A stretch of DNA of 46,014 bases from Novacetimonas cocois (GTDB lineage Bacteria; Pseudomonadota; Alphaproteobacteria; Acetobacterales; Acetobacteraceae): contig NZ_QEXL01000021.1 of assembly GCF_003311635.1 (NCBI RefSeq), positions 1-46,014 of the forward strand. Direction: 5' to 3'. The notes under the pieces were generated by a model. The model saw nothing but the letters and a program-made list of their open reading frames with translations. It did no database searches and was not told the DNA's origin. Below, one piece after another: positions 36,027 through 44,724 of this stretch. The translations under genes were made by a program, and so were the position numbers. The stretch's first letter is position 1. The number at the start of each line of letters is the position of its first letter.

Positions 36027-36911
36027 TCAGTGCCGGGCGTTGATTTCCGCCAGCAGGAAGTCACGGAATACCGCCACGCGCTTGGACGTGCGCAGTTCCT
36101 CGGGATACACGAAATAGGCATCCACGGTCGGAAGGGGAACTTCCGGCAGGATCTTCACCAGATTGGGATACTGGTTGGCGGCGTAAAGCGGGATCGACCC
36201 AATGCCGATGCCTGCGGCGATGGCGCCCGCCATGGCGGCCAGACTGTTGACCTCCAGCCGCGCCTGACGGCGTTCATCGGATGGAACTCCGGTTTCCGCC
36301 AGCCAGTTAATATGCGGCACGGGCGGGTGATAGCCCCCGAACAGGACCAGCTTGTGGGCATTGAGCTCCTCAAGCGTGGTGGGGGTGCCGTGTTCGTTCA
36401 GATAGGACTGCGCGGCATAGATCGGCAGGGGGAAGTCGGCAAGGTGCCGCTGGATCAGGTCCGGCTGGCGGGGGGGATGCATGCGCACCGCCACGTCGGC
36501 CTCCCGCATGCCCAGATCCAGATCATTATCCTCAAGGATGAGGGTGATGGAAATATCCGGATTGGTGTCCATGAAACGGTGCAGGCGTGGCGTCAGCCAG
36601 CATGTGCCGAACCCGGTGGTTGTCGTGACACGCAGCCGTCCTGCCGCCTTCTCCTTGCTTTCGGTCAGCAGCGACTGCGTCATTGCCAGCTTGGAAAAGA
36701 CTTCACGCACCGTCTGGTTCAGGGTTTCGCCCTGTTCGGTCAGGATCAGGCCACGTGCATGCCGATGGAAGAGGGGAACCTGCAGTGCTTCTTCCAGGGC
36801 GGAAATCTGTCGGGACACCGCTGACTGGCTCAGATTGAGCACGTCGCCTGCATGGGTGAACGACCCGGCTTCGGCTACTGCATGAAATATCCGGAGTTTA
36901 TCCCAGTCCAC
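36027..36911 (-). CDS. LysR-family transcriptional regulator
   Basis: The 294-residue product is a complete LysR-type regulator. Residues 1-60 form the winged helix-turn-helix, with GSFTHAGDVLNLSQSAVSRQ at 16-35, then a linker helix. Residues about 90-290 are the effector-binding domain (WLTPRLHRFMDTNPDISITL; the GIGIGSIPLY segment near 236-245). The co-inducer is unknown. It lies 78 nt downstream of trxB on the same strand, so it may be read from the trxB promoter; this differs from the usual LysR pattern of divergence from its target. Confidence 0.92.
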   Translation of the reverse strand: MDWDKLRIFHAVAEAGSFTHAGDVLNLSQSAVSRQISALEEALQVPLFHRHARGLILTEQGETLNQTVREVFSKLAMTQSLLTESKEKAAGRLRVTTTTGFGTCWLTPRLHRFMDTNPDISITLILEDNDLDLGMREADVAVRMHPPRQPDLIQRHLADFPLPIYAAQSYLNEHGTPTTLEELNAHKLVLFGGYHPPVPHINWLAETGVPSDERRQARLEVNSLAAMAGAIAAGIGIGSIPLYAANQYPNLVKILPEVPLPTVDAYFVYPEELRTSKRVAVFRDFLLAEINARH

Positions 36912-36989
36912 GCGTTGACTCCGTTCCTAATTATAAAATTGCCATTTGTTATGACGTTCTGGCTGTCGTGAAGGAAATACCAGAGCAGG

Positions 36990-37967
36990 TCAAGAACTAT
37001 GGGGAGTTTTGGGCGGATTTTCTGCCAGAAAACGTTCTGCTTCCAGCGTGGCCATGCATCCGGTGCCTGCGGCGGTGATGGCCTGGCGGAAGATTCTGTC
37101 CTGCACGTCGCCGGCGGCGAACACGCCCGGGACCGATGTGCGGGTACTGCCCGGCGTGGTAACGATATAGCCATCTGCGGCGATGTCCACCTGTCCCCTG
37201 AACAGGTCGGTGTTCGGGCTGTGGCCGATGGCGACGAACACGCCATCCGTATCCACCGTGGCCGGTTTTCCTGTCACGATATCGTGAACTTCAATATGGG
37301 TGACGACCGGGGGCGTTCCCGACCCGGCGACGCGATCGACGACCGTGTTCCACATGACCGAAATCCGGGGATTGGCGAACAGGCGGTCCTGCAGGATTTT
37401 TTCCGCCCGCAGCGTATCGCGCCGGTGGATCAGCGTCACATGCGCCGCGTGATGGGTCAGGTAGAGGGCTTCCTCCACCGCGGTGTTGCCGCCCCCGATG
37501 ACGACAACCCGCTTGCCACGATAGAAAAAGCCGTCGCACGTCGCGCAGGCCGAAACGCCACTGCCCTGGAACTCCTTTTCGCCCGGGATGCCAAGCCACC
37601 GCGCCTGCGCCCCGGTCGCGATGACGATGCTGCGCGCCAGATAGATGTCTTCCGAATCCCCTACGGCCCTGAACATTCCCGTCTGCGGGTCCGCCTTCAG
37701 GCTGCATGAAACGATGATGTCGTCGATCAGGCGCGTACCCACATGTTCCGCCTGCGCCGCCATCTGCGCCATCAGTTCGGGACCCTGCACCCCCTTGGCA
37801 AAGCCGGGATAGTTTTCGACGTCCGTCGTGATCATCAGCTGCCCCCCCGGCTGCAGGCCGGCGACAAGGATGGGGGACAGGCTCGCGCGGGCCGCATAGA
37901 TGGCGGCAGTATATCCGGCAGGGCCTGCGCCGATGACAAGCAGGTCGGTGGTGTATGTATTGGGCAT
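36990..37967 (-). CDS. trxB: Thioredoxin-disulfide reductase
   Basis: TrxB uses NADPH and FAD to reduce thioredoxin. The 325-residue product (from the ATG at 37967) has the FAD-binding GAGPAG near residues 13-18, the redox-active CATC at 141-144, the NADPH motif GGGNTAVEEALYL near 160-172 and the C-terminal GVFAAGDVQD FAD motif near 280. The frame is open to a GTG at 38033 that would add 22 residues. The ATG was chosen because the extra residues are hydrophilic and not family-like; neither start has a strong ribosome-binding site. It is divergent from the Lrp gene. Confidence 0.94.
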   Translation of the reverse strand: MPNTYTTDLLVIGAGPAGYTAAIYAARASLSPILVAGLQPGGQLMITTDVENYPGFAKGVQGPELMAQMAAQAEHVGTRLIDDIIVSCSLKADPQTGMFRAVGDSEDIYLARSIVIATGAQARWLGIPGEKEFQGSGVSACATCDGFFYRGKRVVVIGGGNTAVEEALYLTHHAAHVTLIHRRDTLRAEKILQDRLFANPRISVMWNTVVDRVAGSGTPPVVTHIEVHDIVTGKPATVDTDGVFVAIGHSPNTDLFRGQVDIAADGYIVTTPGSTRTSVPGVFAAGDVQDRIFRQAITAAGTGCMATLEAERFLAENPPKTPHSS

Positions 37968-38110
37968 GGAATCAAAACCGTTATGGTCACTGGGATGGTC
38001 ATTGGGGACGATGGGATTGGTATGATCGTCCACTGGCGCGAAGGCAAGGGTTAGGGTAGGAGAGGCGTCATCACGGCGATATCGGGACAGGAGACGATCC
38101 CGGTAGGATT

Positions 38111-38596
38111 ATGATTGAAACGTGCATGGCGGAACGGATGACGGAACTGGACGCGATTGATCGGCGGATTGTCGCCGAACTGCAGGCCGATGGACGCATG
38201 ACGAATGTCGAGCTGGCACGCCGGGTGGGAATTTCCGCGCCTCCATGCCTGCGGCGCGTCAGGCGGCTGGAAGAAGAAAAGGTCATCCTCGGCTACCATG
38301 CGCAGACCGATGCGGCCAGCCTGGGCTGGTCCATCACGCTGTTCGCCCTGATCGGCCTCGACAGCCAGAAGGAAGCGGTGCTGTGCGCGTTCGAGAACGA
38401 GATTTCCGCATGGCCCGAGGTGCGGGAGTGTCACATGATTCGTGGCGGCGGGGATTTCCTTGTCCGTCTGGTCGCGCGTGACGCCACGCATGAAAATCAG
38501 CTGACCCAGCGCCTGACCGAAGCTGCCCACGTGGTCCGGGTGCAGACCCTGCAGACCATTCGCAGCAGCCTGGAACGGCCGGGCGTTCCGGTCTGA
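38111..38596 (+). CDS. Lrp/AsnC-family transcriptional regulator
   Basis: The 161-residue product is a feast/famine regulator. It has an N-terminal helix-turn-helix (LDAIDRRIVAELQADGRMTNVELARRV near 13-39, then GISAPPCLRRVRRLE) and a C-terminal RAM ligand-binding domain (residues about 75-150, with HMIRGGGDFLVRLVA). It is divergent from trxB across about 140 bp, which could be a shared control region. The ligand is not evident. A nearby downstream ATG (38126 or 38138) is an alternative start that would remove the first residues. Confidence 0.92.
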   Translation: MIETCMAERMTELDAIDRRIVAELQADGRMTNVELARRVGISAPPCLRRVRRLEEEKVILGYHAQTDAASLGWSITLFALIGLDSQKEAVLCAFENEISAWPEVRECHMIRGGGDFLVRLVARDATHENQLTQRLTEAAHVVRVQTLQTIRSSLERPGVPV

Positions 38597-38664
38597 ACCG
38601 TCCGGATGCTATCGTCCGGGCGTGGCCGTATTTCCCGGTCACGGTTTGCCGTAAGGATGGACCA

Positions 38665-39798
38665 TTGGTGCCGATGACCGGCAATCAGGCGTCAGGTGGG
38701 GAAAATGGCTGCGTGCCGCCACGGATAAGCGTGGTGGTGCCCTGTTACAATGAACGCGACAATATCCGCCCCATGATCGATGCGCTGCACCGGGCGCTGG
38801 CGGGGCGGGAGTGGGAGGTCATCTTCGTCGATGACGATTCCCCCGACGGGACCATCCATGTCGTACGGCAGCTTGGTGCGCGCGACGCGCGGGTGCGTGG
38901 CCTGCTGCGGCTGGGGCGACGGGGGCTGTCCTCTGCCGTGATCGAGGGCATCCTGTCGTCCTCGGCCGAAATCGTGGCGGTGATGGATGGGGACATGCAG
39001 CATGATGAACGCTGCCTGGGTCAGCTGATCGATGCCATTTCATCAGGCGGAAACGATATCGCCATCGGCAGCCGGCATGTCGAAGGTGGCGACAGCCGTG
39101 GCCTGGCCAGCCGCTGGCGGCACGTGCTGTCCGATGCGGGGATCCGCATAGCGCGGAAATTCCTGCCCGTTGAGGTCAGCGATCCCATGAGCGGCTTTTT
39201 CGCGATACGGCGCGACCTGTTCACGCGGATCGCGCCGCGTCTGTCCGGCACCGGGTTCAAGATCCTGCTCGACATCATCATGTCCGCCCCCGGGGCGTTG
39301 CGCGTGGCGGAGGTGCCCTACGTGTTCCGTGCCCGCGTCGCGGGTGAAAGCAAGCTGGATTCCATGGTCCTGATCCAGTTCGCGACGATGCTGCTCGACA
39401 GGATGTGTCATGGCTACCTTCCGGTCAGGTTCGTCAGTTTCTGTATCGTCGGCCTGCTTGGAATCGGCGTGAACCTGGCCGTGCTGTCGGTGCTGGTGCA
39501 GTGCGGGGTCGGATTCCGGGTGGGGCAGGCGGTCGGAACATACGTGTCGATGATCGGCAATTTCTGGCTCAACAACACGCTGACCTATCGCGACCGGCGC
39601 CTGAAGGGGGGCGCGATGTTCGGGGGGCTGTGCCTGTTCGTGCTGAGCTGTTCGGTTGGGGCGGTCGCCAATATCGGCGTGGCGCAGATGATCCTCAATG
39701 ACGGACGTTACTGGACGTGGGCCAGCGTCGCCGGGGCGGCCATCGCCGCGGTATGGAATTATGCCGTGTCATCGACGCTGATATGGAAAGTCCGGTGA
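38665..39798 (+). CDS. GT2 glycosyltransferase fused to a GtrA-type membrane domain (polyprenyl-phosphate sugar synthase-like)
   Basis: The 377-residue product has a GT2 catalytic domain (residues about 20-240) of the dolichol-phosphate mannose synthase type, with VVPCYNERDNI near 25-35, VDDDSPDGT near 54-62 and the DMQHDE metal motif near 112. A GtrA-like domain with about four membrane segments follows (about 250-375; begins RFVSFCIVGLLGIGVNLAV). Such enzymes make a polyprenyl-phosphate-linked sugar at the cytoplasmic face and present it to the membrane. The start is uncertain: TTG 38665, GTG 38668 and ATG 38674 share the frame, with AAGGATGG just upstream. It overlaps the GT39 gene. Confidence 0.87.
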   Translation: MVPMTGNQASGGENGCVPPRISVVVPCYNERDNIRPMIDALHRALAGREWEVIFVDDDSPDGTIHVVRQLGARDARVRGLLRLGRRGLSSAVIEGILSSSAEIVAVMDGDMQHDERCLGQLIDAISSGGNDIAIGSRHVEGGDSRGLASRWRHVLSDAGIRIARKFLPVEVSDPMSGFFAIRRDLFTRIAPRLSGTGFKILLDIIMSAPGALRVAEVPYVFRARVAGESKLDSMVLIQFATMLLDRMCHGYLPVRFVSFCIVGLLGIGVNLAVLSVLVQCGVGFRVGQAVGTYVSMIGNFWLNNTLTYRDRRLKGGAMFGGLCLFVLSCSVGAVANIGVAQMILNDGRYWTWASVAGAAIAAVWNYAVSSTLIWKVR

Positions 39799-41264
39799 CC
39801 TCCATCCGGGCATGGTGCGGCCTGCTGCTGCTGGCGACCATGGTGCGCCTTGTGCTGGGGTGGTACCTGCCCCTTTCCCCGGACGAGGCCTATTACTGGG
39901 TATGGACGCATGCCCCGGCGGCCGGATATCTCGATCATCCGCCGATGGTCGCGCTGTGGATCGGGGCGGGAAGCGCCCTGTTTGGCGACGGCGGCGCTGG
40001 CATCCGCTGGATCGGAACGGGTGCCACCGCGCTTTCAACGGTTTTTCTGGCACGCGCGATCCAGGATTTCCGCCCGGCGACACAGCAGGCGCCACCCGGG
40101 GGGGCGGCAGCCGTCCGGGGTGTGGCCCTGCTGCAGGCGACGCTGGCGATTGGCGTGAATGCCGTCGTCATGACCCCCGATACGCCCCTGCTGTTTTTCA
40201 TGACCGTCCTGCTGTGGGCGCTGGGTCGCCTGATGGTAACACACAGGGCGCGATGGTGGCTGGTGGCGGGCGTGGCGCTGGGACTGGCGTTCGACAGCAA
40301 ATATACCGCCGTGTTGCCCGGTGCGGGCATGGCGGGCTGGCTTCTGTTCCACGGGGCGGGCCGCGCATGGCTGCGGCGTCCCGCCCCGTGGCTGGCGGCT
40401 GGCCTGTTCCTGCTCGTCATTTCGCCGGTCCTGTGGTGGAACGCGACCCATCACTGGGCCAGCCTGCTGCGCCAGGGCGGGCGCGTGGGGGACTGGCAGG
40501 CGGGACGCGCCATGCAGTTCGTCGGGGAACTGGTGGGGGGACAGGCGGGACTGGCGACGCCCGGCATATTCCTGTTTTTCGCGGGCGGCATGGCATGGAT
40601 GCTGCGCAATGCCCGACGCGTGCCCGCCTGCGGGCTGCTGCTGTGGATGGTGCTGGTGCCGACGGTGGTCTTCGTGGTGCATGCCCTTGGGGACAGGGTA
40701 CAGGCGAACTGGCCTGTCATCCTTTATCCCATGCTGGCGGTCGCGGCGGCGCAACTTGCGTGGAAATGGTGGAAAGGGGCGGTGGTGCTGGGTGCAGTCC
40801 TGTGTGGCCTGATCTTTGTTCAGGCCGCGTTTGAACCCCTGCCGCTTTCGGCGCACACGGACGTGGCCCTGCGTCAGATGGGGGGCTGGCCGCAACTGGC
40901 GGCACAGGTAGACGCGATCGCCATGCAGGATGATTTCGTGACGGCCTGCGATTATGGCACGGCATCCGAACTGGCATTATACATGCCGCAGCGCACGGTG
41001 GTCGGGATCGAGGCGCGATGGGCACTGTTCAACCTGCCGCATGCGATACGGGGCGAGGGGATCATGGTCTGCAATCCGCGCCGTACGTTCGATCCGCAGT
41101 TCTTTGCGCAGGTCAGCCGCGTCGGGACCCTGCGACGGCATGGCCGTATCCGCGACGCGGAAATGCTGGATGTCTATCGCGTGCGCATGGCGGATACGTT
41201 ACCGGACGACCTGCAACCCGACATCGCGGTCCTGTCGCGTCCTGTCATGGGATCGAGGGAGTAG
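39783..41264 (+). CDS. GT39-family glycosyltransferase (ArnT/PMT-like), polytopic membrane protein
   Basis: The 493-residue product is a polytopic GT-C transferase of the PMT_2/ArnT class, which moves sugar from a polyprenyl-phosphate donor to a lipid or protein acceptor on the periplasmic side. The N-terminal loop has the catalytic-type acidic motif PDEAYYW near residues 31-37 and GYLDHPP near 46-52. About ten to twelve membrane segments follow, and the last 120 residues are soluble. The acceptor is unknown. The ATG at 39783 overlaps the GT2-GtrA gene by 16 nt; a GTG at 39795 would overlap by only 4 nt. The tight coupling suggests donor synthesis and use by one pathway. Its 3' end overlaps the convergent response-regulator gene by 20 bp. 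Confidence 0.86.
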   Translation: MESPVTSIRAWCGLLLLATMVRLVLGWYLPLSPDEAYYWVWTHAPAAGYLDHPPMVALWIGAGSALFGDGGAGIRWIGTGATALSTVFLARAIQDFRPATQQAPPGGAAAVRGVALLQATLAIGVNAVVMTPDTPLLFFMTVLLWALGRLMVTHRARWWLVAGVALGLAFDSKYTAVLPGAGMAGWLLFHGAGRAWLRRPAPWLAAGLFLLVISPVLWWNATHHWASLLRQGGRVGDWQAGRAMQFVGELVGGQAGLATPGIFLFFAGGMAWMLRNARRVPACGLLLWMVLVPTVVFVVHALGDRVQANWPVILYPMLAVAAAQLAWKWWKGAVVLGAVLCGLIFVQAAFEPLPLSAHTDVALRQMGGWPQLAAQVDAIAMQDDFVTACDYGTASELALYMPQRTVVGIEARWALFNLPHAIRGEGIMVCNPRRTFDPQFFAQVSRVGTLRRHGRIRDAEMLDVYRVRMADTLPDDLQPDIAVLSRPVMGSRE

Positions 41265-41619
41265 GCATCCCTTCGGCAAGGCAGGCCTCCAGCCGTGCCA
41301 GCAGGGTCTTCATGCGGAACGGCTTGCTCAGCGCCGGCAGGTCGGGATAACGGGCCAGCCGGTCCGGGTCGCCGCTGATGACGATGACGGGCACGTTTCG
41401 CGCCCGCAGGGCATCGATGACCCTGTCCGGCGCGCCATCGGGCAGCGTCAGGTCAACCAGCGTCGCATCGAACGTCTCATGCGCCAGCCGCGTCATCGCG
41501 CTGGCCGTGTCGGGGCACGTCGTGACCTGAAATCCCGATGTCTCAAGAACCGTCAGGAGAAGGTTGGCGATCATGTCCTCATCTTCAACGACAAGGATAT
41601 GACGGGTGTGTTGTGTCAT
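41245..41619 (-). CDS. Single-domain response regulator (receiver only)
   Basis: The 124-residue product is a CheY-like receiver with no output domain. The acidic pair is in VVEDEDM near residues 10-16, the phospho-acceptor aspartate is in TLVDLTLPD near 56, the switch Ser is in VISGD, and the lysine is in LSKPF near 98-102. Such proteins act through protein contacts or phosphorelay. No histidine kinase is in the window. The ATG at 41619 overlaps the Nudix gene stop by 4 nt, so it is translated after the Nudix enzyme; the longer frame to 41682 lies in that gene. Its 3' end overlaps the GT39 gene by 20 bp on the opposite strand. Confidence 0.9.
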   Translation of the reverse strand: MTQHTRHILVVEDEDMIANLLLTVLETSGFQVTTCPDTASAMTRLAHETFDATLVDLTLPDGAPDRVIDALRARNVPVIVISGDPDRLARYPDLPALSKPFRMKTLLARLEACLAEGMPTPSIP

Positions 41620-42119
41620 GCGTCTGTCCCCTCGGTAACCGGGAGTCGACCGTAGCCACGAAGCTGCGTCGCGTGGGGCCACGGAACGACCCCCCGCGAT
41701 GACAGGGCAAGTTGGCCGAGTTCCAGCAGCCCCTTGCTCATGTCCTGCGGATTGTCACGCACATGTGAGAGGTCGAACCATCCCACGTCGCAGGCATCAT
41801 CGCCTGCCTTCAGCGCCGTGGTGCCATTGTCGATGCATTTCACGGCCACGATCAGGTAATGGAAGCGGACAGCGCCGGTTTCGTCCCGATCAATCAGGTC
41901 GAAGGCCGTAAGCGCGCCTTCCGCCCGCGTGGCGAAGCCCGTTTCCTCGCGCAGTTCGCGTTCGGCGGCGGTCAGGAAACTCTCCCCGACCTGAATCCGC
42001 CCGCCCGGAAAGCCCCACAGTCCCTGATCGGGCGGGTTGCGCCGCTGCACCAGCAGCAGCTTTTCCCCCCGTGTCACGATCGCCAGCACCGCCCCGGAAA
42101 TTGTCGAAATACCTGACAT
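41616..42119 (-). CDS. Nudix hydrolase
   Basis: The 167-residue product has one Nudix domain that hydrolyses a nucleoside diphosphate linked to another group. The Nudix box is complete near residues 39-62 (GRIQVGE followed by RELREETGF). Before it lies LLLVQRRNPPDQGLWGFPGG, common to the NUDIX ADP-ribose/dNTP-type group. The C-terminal 30 residues are extra and resemble nothing I know. The substrate is not evident. Its stop overlaps the response-regulator start by 4 nt. Confidence 0.92.
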   Translation of the reverse strand: MSGISTISGAVLAIVTRGEKLLLVQRRNPPDQGLWGFPGGRIQVGESFLTAAERELREETGFATRAEGALTAFDLIDRDETGAVRFHYLIVAVKCIDNGTTALKAGDDACDVGWFDLSHVRDNPQDMSKGLLELGQLALSSRGVVPWPHATQLRGYGRLPVTEGTDA

Positions 42120-42220
42120 TTCCCCACTATAACGCCCCGGCAGCGTAAAAAGCCATGCTCTGGCCGGGTGGGCGAGATGCCTATTGCGTGAGGATATCCG
42201 CCATGTTCACCGCGGGCATC

Positions 42221-42628
42221 TTACTGCGGGCGCCTGAACACGACATGCGCCCGGCAGCGGGGCGTGCCATAGGTGCCCACGATCGTATCGTCCTGCGGAT
42301 GTGCCTCCAGCACCATGGGGAAGGGCTTGCTGCCGGGGGAGGAGACCACGGCCTGCAGGTGATAGTGCTGATGCTGCGCATCCGGTGTGCCGTGCAGGCT
42401 GATGGACCCGTCGGCCGGCGTGAAGGTCGTGCGGGTCTGGTCCACCTGAAAGGTCGAGGGCGCGTGCGTTTCCTCGCACGTTCCCTGATCGGCGATAAGG
42501 GTCCCGGTCCACAATCCATAGGGATCCTTCTGCGCATCCGCATGCGCTGGCCGGGCGCAGGCGGGCGAAAATGTCGCGCCACACAGGGCGGCAATCGCGA
42601 AAAATAATCGGGGGAATGACGCTTTCAT
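42221..42628 (-). CDS. Small secreted or periplasmic protein of unknown function
   Basis: The 135-residue product starts with a basic N-terminus and a hydrophobic run (RLFFAIAALCGATFSPACA) that looks like a Sec signal peptide, with possible cleavage after an Ala-rich motif near residue 25. The mature part of about 110 residues is hydrophilic and contains two cysteines (about residues 50 and 125) that might form a disulfide. I see no known domain; the GLWTGTLIADQGTCEET pattern gives a beta-rich impression. The ATG at 42628 was chosen because the signal peptide starts there; the frame is open to 42682. It is divergent from guaA. Confidence 0.65.
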   Translation of the reverse strand: MKASFPRLFFAIAALCGATFSPACARPAHADAQKDPYGLWTGTLIADQGTCEETHAPSTFQVDQTRTTFTPADGSISLHGTPDAQHQHYHLQAVVSSPGSKPFPMVLEAHPQDDTIVGTYGTPRCRAHVVFRRPQ

Positions 42629-42826
42629 GACGTAACCATGTGATTTCACGAAATAAACTTTCAAGGGGCGAAAACGGCCCAATATGTCATTCAGGCCGCT
42701 TATTCAGCCGACACGCACAATGATGTTGTGCTACGTCATCTGGCAACGCATATCCGACATTTGCAACGCCCGCCCGTCATGGGGCGGATGTGTTGCATGC
42801 GTCATGCCGCGACCGGAAGAGTGAGA

Positions 42827-44437
42827 ATGAGCGAAAGTGTGAAAGCATCCCAGATCGACAGCGCAGGCGAGGTCCTGGAAGAGACCCTGCATGAAGACCG
42901 GATCCTGATCCTTGATTTCGGCAGCCAGGTGACCCAGCTCATCGCCCGCCGTGTCCGGGAAAGTGGCGTTTATTGTGAAATCTGGCCCTTTTCCAGTGAC
43001 GAGGCAAAAATCCGCGCCTTTGCCCCGAAGGGCATCATCCTGTCCGGCAGCCCCGCCAGCGTCCTGGACAAGGACGCGCCGACGATCCCGGATGTCGTCT
43101 TTGCGCTGAATGTGCCCGTGCTGGGCATCTGCTATGGCCAGCAGGCCATGTGCAAGCAGCTTGGCGGGACGGTCGAACATCACGAACATCGCGAATTCGG
43201 TCGCGCCCATATCGACATCATCAAGGACTGCGCCCTGTTCCGTGGCACATGGGCCAGGGGCGCGCGCGAACAGGTCTGGATGAGCCATGGCGACCGCGTC
43301 ACGAAACTGCCGCCGGGATTCCAGGCCGTCGCGGTCAGCGAGGGCGCGCCCTTCGCCATCATCGCGGACGAGGGACGTCGCCTGTATGGCGTGCAGTTTC
43401 ATCCCGAAGTGGTGCACACCCCGCATGGGGCCGCGCTGCTGCGCAATTTCACGCATGATGTCGCGGGCTGTCGCGGCACGTGGACCATGGCCGGCTTCCG
43501 CGACATGGAAATCGCGCGCATCCGCGAACAGGTCGGCAAGGGCCGCGTGATCTGCGGCCTGTCCGGCGGGGTGGATTCCTCGGTCGCGGCCGTACTGATC
43601 CATCAGGCGATCGGCGATCAGCTGACCTGCATCTTCGTTGATCCGGGCATCCTGCGCGCGGGTGAGGCGGATGAGGTCATCAAGACATTCCGCGACCGGT
43701 TCAATATCCGCCTGATCCATCGCGATGCGTCCGACCTGTTCCTGTCCGCGCTGGAGGGCGTGACGGATCCCGAAATCAAGCGCAAGACCATCGGGCGCCT
43801 GTTCATCGAAGTTTTCGAGGAAGAGGCAGCCAAGCTGGGCGGGGCGGAGTTCCTGGCGCAGGGGACGCTGTATCCTGATGTCATCGAGAGCGTCAGCTTC
43901 ACCGGCGGTCCGTCCGTAACCATCAAGTCCCATCATAACGTGGGGGGACTGCCGGAACGGATGAAGATGAAGCTGGTCGAACCGCTTCGTGAACTGTTCA
44001 AGGATGAAGTCCGTGCCCTCGGGCGGGAAATGGATATCCCTGAAACCATCGTCGGCCGTCACCCATTTCCCGGACCGGGGCTGGCCATCCGTATTCCGGG
44101 TGCCATCACCCGCGAAAAACTCGACCTGCTGCGGCGGGTGGATTCCGTGTTTCTGGAGGAAATACGCGCAGCCGGCCTGTATGATGCGATCTGGCAGGCA
44201 TTTGCCGTGCTGCTGCCGGTGCGCACCGTCGGTGTCATGGGCGATGGCCGAACCTATGATTACGCCTGCGCACTGCGTGCCGTGACCAGCACGGACGGGA
44301 TGACGGCGGATGTTTACCCGTTTGACATGGGGTTCCTGAACCGCGTGGCCGGACGCATCGTAAACGAAATCCGCGGCATCAACCGCGTGACCTACGATAT
44401 CACGTCCAAGCCCCCCGGCACGATTGAGTGGGAATGA
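42827..44437 (+). CDS. guaA: GMP synthase (glutamine-hydrolysing)
   Basis: GuaA converts XMP to GMP with ATP and glutamine. The 536-residue product has an N-terminal class-I glutaminase domain ([18 protein letters not shown] near 28-45, catalytic Cys102 in GICYGQQ, histidine in FHPEV). The ATP-pyrophosphatase domain carries the PP-loop [11 protein letters not shown] near 245, and the C-terminal dimerisation domain ends KPPGTIEWE, the usual GuaA terminus. The ATG at 42827 has GGAAGAG upstream; the frame is open to 42728. An unbroken antisense frame of almost 600 codons lies on the other strand and is a composition artefact. Confidence 0.97.
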   Translation: MSESVKASQIDSAGEVLEETLHEDRILILDFGSQVTQLIARRVRESGVYCEIWPFSSDEAKIRAFAPKGIILSGSPASVLDKDAPTIPDVVFALNVPVLGICYGQQAMCKQLGGTVEHHEHREFGRAHIDIIKDCALFRGTWARGAREQVWMSHGDRVTKLPPGFQAVAVSEGAPFAIIADEGRRLYGVQFHPEVVHTPHGAALLRNFTHDVAGCRGTWTMAGFRDMEIARIREQVGKGRVICGLSGGVDSSVAAVLIHQAIGDQLTCIFVDPGILRAGEADEVIKTFRDRFNIRLIHRDASDLFLSALEGVTDPEIKRKTIGRLFIEVFEEEAAKLGGAEFLAQGTLYPDVIESVSFTGGPSVTIKSHHNVGGLPERMKMKLVEPLRELFKDEVRALGREMDIPETIVGRHPFPGPGLAIRIPGAITREKLDLLRRVDSVFLEEIRAAGLYDAIWQAFAVLLPVRTVGVMGDGRTYDYACALRAVTSTDGMTADVYPFDMGFLNRVAGRIVNEIRGINRVTYDITSKPPGTIEWE

Positions 44438-44724
44438 TCCCGCGTCTGGCATAGGGTGGCACCACCCGGCATGAAATTGCCTTAAAGCCCGCAGAAATGC
44501 GGGCTTTTTTGTTTTTTGGTCCGGCATTGTCTGGCATCGAACGGTATCGCCAAGCAGTTATTTTTTATGGCATAGTGCGTGGCACTGACTGAGTCTGACG
44601 CCATGATTTTTGTTGATACCATGTCGGACATTCTATGGGTGTCATGGTATCTATATTTAATAACCATATGAATAATAATGATTTTATCCGGTTATTTTGA
44701 TGGTTTTGGTCATGGTATCGTCGT
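44438..44724. promoter_or_regulatory. AT-rich spacer between guaA and the integrase with a repeated GGTATC motif
   Basis: The first 50 bases after guaA hold its terminator. The rest is AT-rich. GTCATGGTATC occurs twice in direct orientation (44641-44651 and 44709-44719) and, with one mismatch, inverted as GATACCATGTC (44615-44625). A shorter copy GATACCA lies at 44752-44758 within the integrase gene. These fit arm-type or autoregulatory integrase-binding sites. Confidence 0.55.
44484..44510 (+). terminator. Rho-independent terminator of guaA
   Basis: AGCCCGCA (44486-44493) pairs with TGCGGGCT (44498-44505) around a GAAA loop, followed by a T run (44505-44510) and a second T run after one G. 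It ends the guaA transcript 50 nt after the stop. Confidence 0.9.

Noticed and set aside
42731-44527. An almost 600-codon open frame antisense to guaA
   Set aside because: It exactly shadows a certain gene in high-GC DNA, has no known domain and its composition (many Asp, His, Gln and Arg) is typical of antisense frames.
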